Assembly: GCA_030606505.1 (NCBI GenBank)
Contig: JAUWGI010000064.1
Coordinates: 1-5,227, forward strand
From: Deltaproteobacteria bacterium
GTDB lineage: Bacteria; Chloroflexota; Dehalococcoidia; Dehalococcoidales; BS750m-G39
Reading direction: 5' to 3'
Length of the DNA stretch: 5,227 nt
Under the pieces are notes generated by a model that was not told the DNA's origin, ran no database searches, and saw only the letters and a list, made by a program, of their open reading frames with translations. Positions 1 through 5,061 of this stretch are shown here, piece by piece. The stretch's first letter is position 1; every line of letters starts with the position of its first letter. The position numbers and the translations under genes are program-made.

Positions 1-453
1 TCCGTTAATGATATAGCCTTTATCGGTACGCTGGGCGGTGGTCTGGATTCTACCGGCGTCGCTGCCGGCGTCGGCCTCGGTCAGGCCGAAGGCAGCCAGC
101 TTCCGGCCGCTGGCAATGTCAGGCAGGTACTTCTTTCTCTGCTCGTCGGTACCGTACTCGAGCAGGGTGAATGATCCCAGACCGCTGGCGGCATAGCTGA
201 CGGCGATGCCGCTGCACACCCGGCTTAATTCCTCCACCACCAGACAGAGGTCAAGAAGACCGCCACCCAGACCCCCGTACTCTTCGGGGATATAGACGCC
301 GAACAGGCCAGCGTCAGCCAGGACTTTCATTATCTCCCAGGGGAACTCTTCCTTCTCGTCAAGCTCCGCCCGCACCGGCAAAATCTTTTCTTCGGCAATG
401 GTCCGGGTTAGATTTCTGACTTCCTTCTGCTGTTCCGTTAAGAAATAGTCCAA
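1..453 (-). CDS. Acyl-CoA dehydrogenase, short-chain type, N-terminal part (runs off window)
   Basis: Reading the minus strand from the TTG at 453-451 gives 151 codons with no stop, and the frame leaves the window at base 1. The product is the N-terminal half of an acyl-CoA dehydrogenase, a flavoenzyme that introduces the alpha-beta double bond into acyl-CoA and passes electrons to ETF. The N-terminal helical domain starts LDYFLTEQQKEVRNL. PEEYGG is at residues 56-61 and the flavin-contacting motif FGLTEADAGSD at 122-132, followed by the first strands of the middle beta domain. The overall style resembles butyryl/short-chain enzymes, but the C-terminal domain and catalytic Glu lie outside the window, so chain length is undetermined. 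The TTG start is chosen because AGGAGG (465-460) sits 6 bases upstream and the family's N-terminus begins here. It is transcribed divergently from the 696-3340 operon. Confidence 0.93.
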   Translation of the reverse strand, partial: MDYFLTEQQKEVRNLTRTIAEEKILPVRAELDEKEEFPWEIMKVLADAGLFGVYIPEEYGGLGGGLLDLCLVVEELSRVCSGIAVSYAASGLGSFTLLEYGTDEQRKKYLPDIASGRKLAAFGLTEADAGSDAGRIQTTAQRTDKGYIING

Positions 454-459
454 AGCGCC

Positions 460-465
460 CCTCCT
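460..465 (-). promoter_or_regulatory. Ribosome binding site deciding a TTG start
   Basis: AGGAGG on the minus strand, with 6 bases (GGCGCT) before TTG at 453. No ATG lies at the expected N-terminus of the acyl-CoA dehydrogenase, so this strong site supports the rare start codon. Confidence 0.8.
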
Positions 466-505
466 GACTGGAATTCAATCTGCCAGTTCAACCAAGAATT
501 AGTCC

Positions 506-536
506 ATTATAAGCCAAGCCAGACACCCACTGTCAA
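506..536 (-). promoter_or_regulatory. Leftward sigma70-type promoter
   Basis: On the minus strand a perfect TTGACA (536-531) is followed after 19 bases by a perfect TATAAT (511-506). The spacer is longer than the ideal 17, which usually means a weak or activator-dependent promoter. Transcription would start near 499 and give a leader of about 45 bases before the TTG at 453. The -35 box lies inside the left arm of the inverted repeat at 528-557. Confidence 0.6.
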
Positions 537-557
537 GGCGGGCCAACCTTGACAGTG
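528..557. promoter_or_regulatory. Perfect 11-bp inverted repeat, probable shared operator
   Basis: CACTGTCAAGG (528-538) and CCTTGACAGTG (547-557) are exact reverse complements separated by 8 bases (CGGGCCAA). Each arm contains the -35 hexamer of one of two divergent promoters and extends the symmetry by 5 bases beyond it. A dimeric repressor bound here would block both promoters; that role is inference. There is no T-run beside it, so it does not look like a terminator. I do not recognise the half-site as that of a known regulator. Confidence 0.6.
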
Positions 558-577
558 CGCCAGACCATCATTAAAAT
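549..577 (+). promoter_or_regulatory. Rightward sigma70-type promoter of the sensor-ACAD operon
   Basis: TTGACA (549-554, perfect) is followed by a 17-base spacer and TAAAAT (572-577, 5 of 6 matches to TATAAT). The predicted start is near 584, giving an untranslated leader of roughly 110 bases before the ATG at 696. The -35 box lies inside the right arm of the inverted repeat at 528-557. A second, weaker -10-like TGCTAAACT (645-653) lacks a good -35 partner. Confidence 0.7.
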
Positions 578-590
578 TTCTCCGGGTGCA

Positions 591-671
591 ATTAACCGCC
601 GCGAGCCGGGGGTTCTAAATTTTTCGCCATAGCCGGCCAAAATATGCTAAACTGTATAGCCGCCGGTTAAT
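591..671 (+). repeat. Long-range inverted repeat in the operon leader
   Basis: ATTAACCG (591-598) is the exact reverse complement of CGGTTAAT (664-671). Two more pairs follow after one mismatch. Both arms lie in the predicted leader RNA, and the second ends 10 bases before the Shine-Dalgarno site. It could fold the leader, but the 65-base loop makes its significance doubtful. No riboswitch class is recognised. Confidence 0.25.
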
Positions 672-681
672 AGCTAATTAG

Positions 682-687
682 AGGAGG
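682..687 (+). promoter_or_regulatory. Ribosome binding site of the RAM-domain gene
   Basis: AGGAGG (within GAGGAGGTGA, near-perfect anti-16S complement) is 8 bases before ATG at 696. A GTG at 687 is in frame but overlaps the Shine-Dalgarno sequence itself, so it cannot be the start. Confidence 0.85.
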
Positions 688-695
688 TGAACCCA

Positions 696-935
696 ATGTT
701 AGCCAAGGCATTTGTTCTTATTGAAACAGCAGTGGGCCGAAACAAGGAAGTAGCCACCGCCCTGAAAAAGCTAAAAGGGGTGAAATCGGTTGATATCGTC
801 ACCGGTCCCTATGATATCATCGCCGTCATCGAGCAGGAGAACCTGAATGATGTCGGCGACCTGGTTACCAGCAAAATTCACCCCATCGCCGGCATTTCCC
901 GCACCGTGACCTGCCTGGCGATAAAGACCGCTTAA
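696..935 (+). CDS. Stand-alone AsnC/Lrp-type ligand-binding (RAM) domain protein
   Basis: The 79-residue protein begins MLAKAFVLIETAVGRNKEV and ends TCLAIKTA. It matches the C-terminal alpha-beta ligand-binding domain of Lrp/AsnC regulators: an AFVLIET first strand, a helix around KEVATALKKL, the GVKSVDIVTGPYDIIAVIE core with its TGxYD signature, and the HPIAGISRTVTCL C-terminal segment. The helix-turn-helix of full-length Lrp (about 150 residues) is absent, and no coding sequence for one precedes the ATG. Such single-domain proteins are known as stand-alone RAM modules. They oligomerise and bind amino acids or similar small molecules at subunit interfaces. It is the first gene of the likely operon, with 66 bases to the next gene. 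A role in sensing a substrate of the downstream dehydrogenases is inference. The ATG was chosen over the upstream GTG because the latter overlaps the ribosome binding site. Confidence 0.9.
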   Translation: MLAKAFVLIETAVGRNKEVATALKKLKGVKSVDIVTGPYDIIAVIEQENLNDVGDLVTSKIHPIAGISRTVTCLAIKTA

Positions 936-1001
936 AAACCAGGAAAAGCTTAAATCTGGCAAAGATAAATTAGGACCTTAACCGTAGAAAGGGAGAAAAG
1001 C

Positions 1002-2174
1002 ATGGATTTTAGACTGAGCGAGGAGCAGGATAAATTCCGGCAGGAAGTCCGTGATTTCCTGGAGGGAGAGATAAAGCAGGGGCTGTGGGAGCCGAGCTGC
1101 GATGCCTGGATAATGGGGCACAACCCCGAGTTCACCAAGCGGGTGTCCCAGAAAGACTGGATTGGCTTAACCTGGCCCAAAGAGTACGGCGGGCAGGGGC
1201 GTTCCTACGTCGACCGGCTCATCCTGACCGAGGAGATGCTGCGCTACGGCGCGCCGGCCGCCTGCCACTGGTTCGCCGACCGCCAGATTGGCGGCGCCGT
1301 CGTCCACTACGGCACCGACCAGCAGAAGAAAGAGCTTTTGCCCATGATTCTGAAGGGCGAAGCCTACGTCGGCCTGGGGATGAGCGAGCCCGACGCCGGC
1401 AGCGACCTGGCTTCGCTGAAGACCAAAGCCACCGAGGACGGTGACGATTTTATTATCGACGGGCAGAAGACCTGGACCAGCGGCGGCGGTAACATGAACT
1501 GGATTTACCTGGTGGCCCGCACCGACCCCGACGCCGTCAAGCACAAGGGCATCAGCGAGTTCTTCTTCAAGACCGATTTGCCCGGGGTCAGCGTCACCCC
1601 CATAGAAGATATCACCGGCGGGGTGCACTTTAACGAGGTCTTTTTTGAGAATGTGCGCATCCCCAAGACATCCCTCATCGGCGAGAGGAACAGGGGCTTT
1701 TACCAGATTTTGAACCAGCTTGACTACGAGCGGAGCGGGATGGAGCGGCTGATGGCCAACTACCCCCTGTTCGAGGCCGTTATCAAATACAGCAAAGAGA
1801 CCAAGCAGAACGGTAAGCCGCTGGCCGAAGACCCGCTGGTACGCGCCAAGCTGGCCCAGCTGAAAATCGAGTTTGAAATCGGGCGGCTGCACATGTACCG
1901 CATCGCCATGGTTATGGACGAGGGCCGCGCCCCCAACTGGGAATCATCGATGTCCAAGGTCTACGGCACCGCCTTCGAGCAGCACCTGGCCGGCGCCGCC
2001 ATCGAGATACTGGGGCTTTATGGACAGCTTTCACCGGAATCAAAGCGGGTGCCGATGCGCGGCATGGCCTACCATTCTTATCTTTCGTCCAAGGGCTACA
2101 GCCTGCAGGCCGGCAGCTCGGAAGTCCTGAAGAATATCCTGGCGCTAAGAAAGCTGGAGCTACCCAACCAATAA
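1002..2174 (+). CDS. Acyl-CoA dehydrogenase, putative catalytic subunit of a two-gene enzyme
   Basis: The 390-residue protein has normal length and the three ACAD domains. The N-terminal helical part starts MDFRLSEEQDKFRQEVRDFL and carries WPKEYGGQG at 58-66. The middle beta domain has the flavin motif GLGMSEPDAGSD (124-135) and WTSGGG (158-163). The C-terminal helical domain follows from about 230. LDYERS (240-245) places Glu243 where isovaleryl- and long-chain ACADs carry their catalytic base in helix G. At the medium-chain position (usually YEGTS) the sequence is QAGSSE (369-374), so Ala370 replaces that Glu. It should oxidise an acyl-CoA and reduce ETF; the substrate is not evident. A GGGAG site 6 bases upstream of ATG supports the start. 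It lies between the RAM-domain gene and a second, divergent ACAD (gap 50 bases), an arrangement typical of heteromeric FadE pairs. Confidence 0.93.
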   Translation: MDFRLSEEQDKFRQEVRDFLEGEIKQGLWEPSCDAWIMGHNPEFTKRVSQKDWIGLTWPKEYGGQGRSYVDRLILTEEMLRYGAPAACHWFADRQIGGAVVHYGTDQQKKELLPMILKGEAYVGLGMSEPDAGSDLASLKTKATEDGDDFIIDGQKTWTSGGGNMNWIYLVARTDPDAVKHKGISEFFFKTDLPGVSVTPIEDITGGVHFNEVFFENVRIPKTSLIGERNRGFYQILNQLDYERSGMERLMANYPLFEAVIKYSKETKQNGKPLAEDPLVRAKLAQLKIEFEIGRLHMYRIAMVMDEGRAPNWESSMSKVYGTAFEQHLAGAAIEILGLYGQLSPESKRVPMRGMAYHSYLSSKGYSLQAGSSEVLKNILALRKLELPNQ

Positions 2175-2213
2175 ATTGATTATAAGCCAGTAAACTGATT
2201 AGAAGATTTAAAT

Positions 2214-2219
2214 AGGAGG
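2214..2219 (+). promoter_or_regulatory. Ribosome binding site favouring the second of two ATGs
   Basis: AGGAGG is followed by two adjacent ATG codons, at 2222 and 2225. Spacing is 2 bases to the first and 5 to the second. The second is the more workable distance, so the downstream start is preferred. Confidence 0.65.
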
Positions 2220-2224
2220 CAATG

Positions 2225-3340
2225 ATGAATTTAGCTCTCTCTGAAGAACAGGAAATGTTAAAGACGATGGCCCGCGATGTTCTGGCCGATAAGCTGCCCA
2301 AGACGGCAGTTAAAGAGATAGAAGAAAGCGAGGAGGGCTACTCAGCCGAGCTGTGGAAAGAGATGGCCGGGCTGGGTTGGATGGGGCTGGCCTTCCCCGA
2401 AAAGTACGGCGGCAGCGGTATGAGCTTCCTCGACCTGGCCATGCTGCTGGAGGAAATGGGCCGAGCCTGCCTGCCCGGTCCCTATTTTTCCACGGTGGTC
2501 TTGAGCGGTTTCACCATTCTCGATATTGGTACTGACGGACAGAAAGACGAGTATTTACCCAAGATCTCCAGCGGCGAGGCCATCTTTACCCTGGCCCTGA
2601 CCGAACCCAGCGCCAGCTACAAAGAAAGCGGCATTGGGACTAAAGCCGCCGCCGAGGGCGATAGCTATGTCATCAGCGGCACCAAACTCTTTGTCCCCGA
2701 CGCCAACGTCGCCGACTATATACTGGTGGCGGCCAGGACAGATAAGGGGATTACCTTATTCATAGTAGACGCCAAGAGCCCGGGGATAAGCACCACCGTC
2801 TTAAAGACCATCGCCAACGACAAGCTGTGCGAGGTGGTCTTCGATAAGGTCAAAGTGCCCAAAGACAATGTTCTGGGAGAACCAGACCAGGGCTGGCCAG
2901 AAGTAGAGAAGATAATCCAGCGGGCGGCGGTAGGTAAGTGCTGTGAGATGACCGGCTGCATCCAGCAGGCGCTGGACATGACGGTGGAATACGCCAAGGA
3001 TAGAAAGCAATACGGGCGCCCCATCGGCAGCTTCCAGGTTATCCAGCACTACTGCGCCGACATGGCCACCGATGTCGACGGCACCCGCCTCTCTGCTTAT
3101 CAGGCGGCCTGGATGGTGAGCGTGGGGCTGCCCTGCACACAGGAAGTAGCTATCGCCAAGGCCTGGGCCGGAGAGGCCTGCCAGCGGGTTATGGCCCTGG
3201 CCCACCAGATTCACGGGGCTATCGGCGTGACCATAGACCACGATTTACAGTACTACACGCGGCGGGCTAAAGCGGCCGAGGTCAGCTTCGGTGACGCCAG
3301 CTTCCACCGGGAGGTGGTGGCCAGGGAGATGGGGCTGTAA
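2225..3340 (+). CDS. Acyl-CoA dehydrogenase-like subunit lacking an obvious catalytic glutamate
   Basis: This 371-residue protein is clearly in the ACAD fold. It has MNLALSEEQEMLKTMARDVL at the N-terminus, FPEKYGGSG near 57-65, a helical C-terminal domain with YAKDRKQYGRPIGSFQVIQHYCADMA near 256-281, and AHQIHGAIGVTIDHDLQYYTRRA near 326-348. The latter two blocks are well conserved and contribute flavin and dimer contacts in the family. The usual flavin motif is altered: TEPSASYKESG replaces TEPDAGSD. At the medium-chain catalytic site the sequence is SFGDAS, so Phe replaces Glu. The helix-G position reads IIQRAAVGK with no Glu-Arg. This pattern fits the non-catalytic partner subunit of two-gene ACADs such as mycobacterial FadE heterotetramers. 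Pairing with the 1002-2174 product is inference. The ATG at 2222 would add one Met; 2225 is preferred by ribosome-site spacing. Its stop lies 4 bases from the stop of the convergent ispH. Confidence 0.92.
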   Translation: MNLALSEEQEMLKTMARDVLADKLPKTAVKEIEESEEGYSAELWKEMAGLGWMGLAFPEKYGGSGMSFLDLAMLLEEMGRACLPGPYFSTVVLSGFTILDIGTDGQKDEYLPKISSGEAIFTLALTEPSASYKESGIGTKAAAEGDSYVISGTKLFVPDANVADYILVAARTDKGITLFIVDAKSPGISTTVLKTIANDKLCEVVFDKVKVPKDNVLGEPDQGWPEVEKIIQRAAVGKCCEMTGCIQQALDMTVEYAKDRKQYGRPIGSFQVIQHYCADMATDVDGTRLSAYQAAWMVSVGLPCTQEVAIAKAWAGEACQRVMALAHQIHGAIGVTIDHDLQYYTRRAKAAEVSFGDASFHREVVAREMGL

Positions 3341-3344
3341 AGCT

Positions 3345-4190
3345 CTAAGCCAGGGTCTTTAACCTGGCCAGTACTTCATCTATGGTCGCCTCGGCGGTGG
3401 AGGCCCCCGAAGTCACTCCTATAGTCTGCTTGCCCTCAAACCAGGCGGGGGTAATCTCAGCCGCCGTTTCGATAAGGTGCGTTTCGGTAACCGCCGAACA
3501 CAGTTCAACCAGGCGGTTGGTGTTGGCGCTACCTTTCCCCCCGATAACCAGCATCAGGTCCACCCTGCCCGCCAGCTCCAGAGCCTGAGCCTGCCGCCGC
3601 CGGATATCGTGGCAGATGGTATCAATAATGCGCATCTCGGAGTCCCGGCTGAAAGAGCCATCAATTAGCTTTTTAACGAATTCGACGAAATAGGCCGGTA
3701 TCTGGGTGGTCTGGGATAAAACCCCCAGGCGGCGGGGTAAGGGGTCGAGCTTGAAGATATCCTTTTCGTCCAGCGTGGCCAGACCCTTGCTCTCGGCCCA
3801 ACCCAGGACGCCCTTGACCTCGGTATGGTCGGCACTACCGTAGATAACGATAAAGAAACCGCTCTGGGCCAGCCTGCGGGCGGCGTTCTGGAGGCGGTTA
3901 ACGAAGGGGCAGGTGGTATCAACAATGCCGATGTTCCGGGCCTTAAGCTGCTCTTCCACCTCCGGGGTTACCCCGTGAGAGCTGATTGCCGCCGTGTCAC
4001 CCTTGATATCGTCAACGCTTTTAGCTACCCTGACCCCGATTTCGGCCAGCCTCTGCAGCACCTGCTGGTTATGCACCACCGCCCCCAGCATCTCCACCCC
4101 ACCACGCTCGGCGACTACCTTCTCCAGCATGTCAATAGCCCGCTTCACCCCGAAGCAGAAGCCTATTTCCTCGGTCTTTTCAATCTTCAC
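3345..4190 (-). CDS. ispH: 4-hydroxy-3-methylbut-2-enyl diphosphate reductase (LytB/IspH)
   Basis: The 281-residue protein catalyses the last step of the MEP pathway, converting HMBPP into IPP and DMAPP with a [4Fe-4S] cluster. The three cluster cysteines are visible: Cys12 in GFCFGVKRA, Cys94 in DTTCPFV and Cys193 in DTICHDIRRRQ. Substrate-binding residues are also in place: His40 in VVHNQQV, His72 in SSHGV, His122 and Glu124 in DHTEVKG, Thr161-Thr162 in SQTTQ, the SANTNRL block (221-227) and TSGAST (260-265). The third cysteine motif differs from the common NTICNAT form. Length is normal. The start is GTG (4190-4188), overlapping the stop of plsC as GTGA. The upstream Shine-Dalgarno sequence is weak, so translation is probably coupled to plsC. 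The protein is cytoplasmic, and no terminator with a T-run follows it. Confidence 0.96.
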   Translation of the reverse strand: MKIEKTEEIGFCFGVKRAIDMLEKVVAERGGVEMLGAVVHNQQVLQRLAEIGVRVAKSVDDIKGDTAAISSHGVTPEVEEQLKARNIGIVDTTCPFVNRLQNAARRLAQSGFFIVIYGSADHTEVKGVLGWAESKGLATLDEKDIFKLDPLPRRLGVLSQTTQIPAYFVEFVKKLIDGSFSRDSEMRIIDTICHDIRRRQAQALELAGRVDLMLVIGGKGSANTNRLVELCSAVTETHLIETAAEITPAWFEGKQTIGVTSGASTAEATIDEVLARLKTLA

Positions 4191-4858
4191 CGCTTTTTCC
4201 CGGCATAAACTCCATGATATTGCGGGGGCAGCAACTCGGCTATGCGCTGCATAATGAAATCGGTAAACTCAACCAGCTTTTCCCTGGTCAACTTACCCTC
4301 TACCGGCGGCAGAGAGAAGGGCTGGCCGATATTAATGGTCAAGCGGGGGCGGCGCAGTATCCAGCCTAATCCCTTAATCTGCTCGGTGCCGATAATGCCC
4401 ACCGGAAGGATGGGCACGCCGCTGCGGCAGGCGATTAAAGCCGAGCCGGGCATGGCTGTCTTGAGCTTAGCACCGCGGCTCCTTGATGCCTCGGGGAACA
4501 TGGCCAGAGCCAAACCATCAGCCAGTACCTGCTGTGACCGGCGTATCGCCTCCCGGTCCAACTTGCCCCGGTGCACCGGGAAGGAACCCAGGCCGCTGAC
4601 GAAATAGGCGCCGAGGGAGGAGCGGAACAGCTCTTCTTTAGCCATAAAGAACACTTTTCGGTTCAGGCTGACCCCGAGCAGGGGCGGGTCGGCGGCATGA
4701 ATGTGATTGGCCACCACCAGCACCGGCCCCTCTTTAGGGACATTCTCTTTACCTTTGACCTGCCACCGGGTGAGTAGCTTAAACAGCCCCCAGAGCAAGC
4801 CTACGACTACATAATAGAACCAAGACAATATTTTAACCCCAATTAGAGCGTTTACCAA
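4187..4858 (-). CDS. plsC: 1-acyl-sn-glycerol-3-phosphate acyltransferase (PlsC/LPLAT family)
   Basis: The 223-residue protein acylates lysophosphatidic acid to phosphatidic acid in phospholipid synthesis. A hydrophobic segment at residues 10-30 (ILSWFYYVVVGLLWGLFKLL) anchors it in the membrane. The catalytic H-x4-D motif is NHIHAADP (51-58, His52 and Asp57). The glycerophosphate-binding block is FPVHRGK (93-99). The third block is FPEASRSRG (121-129), a variant of FPEGTRS, and the fourth is GVPILPVGI (147-155). Lysophospholipid specificity is assumed from the family. It is upstream of and overlaps ispH; plsC-ispH neighbours, often after cmk, are common in Gram-positive-type and related genomes, but cmk is not visible here. 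The start is uncertain. The TTG at 4858 follows directly on an in-frame TAA and overlaps a TATAAT box; a TTG at 4828 preceded by GGGG is an alternative that still keeps the anchor. Confidence 0.92.
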   Translation of the reverse strand: MVNALIGVKILSWFYYVVVGLLWGLFKLLTRWQVKGKENVPKEGPVLVVANHIHAADPPLLGVSLNRKVFFMAKEELFRSSLGAYFVSGLGSFPVHRGKLDREAIRRSQQVLADGLALAMFPEASRSRGAKLKTAMPGSALIACRSGVPILPVGIIGTEQIKGLGWILRRPRLTINIGQPFSLPPVEGKLTREKLVEFTDFIMQRIAELLPPQYHGVYAGKKR

Positions 4859-4901
4859 TTATACCCCATAGGGCTGGAAAAGATACAGAGGGGGTATAAT
4901 T
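4857..4901. repeat. 11-bp perfect inverted repeat at the plsC 5' end
   Basis: AATTATACCCC (4857-4867) and GGGGTATAATT (4891-4901) are exact reverse complements around a 23-base loop. Each arm carries a TATAAT on its outward-reading strand, but neither has a convincing -35 at 16-18 bases. It may be a divergent promoter or operator, or the stem of a small element. The left arm includes the first bases of the annotated plsC start. Confidence 0.45.
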
Positions 4902-5002
4902 TCTCTCCATCTGGGGATATTTTTGTCTATCGGGGGTGGGGGGATAAGGGGAGGTCTAGCCCAAATTTTAAAGTGTGTTTTGTTTCCCACCCTCCCGCCC
5001 TC

Positions 5003-5017
5003 AGAGGCTTTGCCTCT
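5003..5017. repeat. Small hairpin, 6-bp stem
   Basis: AGAGGC-TTT-GCCTCT is a perfect 6-bp stem with a 3-base loop. There is no T-run on either side, so it is not a typical intrinsic terminator. Confidence 0.5.
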
Positions 5018-5040
5018 AAAACTCGGCAAAACCCCACCCA

Positions 5041-5061
5041 GTAGAGAGCTTACCTCTCTAC
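5041..5061. repeat. Small hairpin, 8-bp stem
   Basis: GTAGAGAG-CTTAC-CTCTCTAC is a perfect 8-bp stem with a 5-base loop. It is the strongest of three hairpins in this tail, centred about 40 bases from its neighbours on each side. Confidence 0.55.

Noticed and set aside
528..557. The inverted repeat as a bidirectional terminator between the divergent genes.
   Set aside because: The flanking genes point away from it, no T-run adjoins it, and both arms are promoter -35 boxes.
687..695. GTG at 687 as the start of the RAM-domain protein (82 residues).
   Set aside because: The codon overlaps the Shine-Dalgarno sequence itself; ATG 696 has ideal 8-base spacing.
1167..1892. A 241-codon minus-strand open frame opposite the first full-length ACAD.
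   Set aside because: It is fully antisense to a convincingly conserved gene in GC-rich DNA. Its translation is Val/Gly/Leu-rich with no recognisable domain.
3349..3368. Hairpin GCCAGG-8-CCTGGC at the end of ispH as a terminator.
   Set aside because: It lies inside the last ispH codons, has a 6-bp stem, and no T-run follows on either strand.
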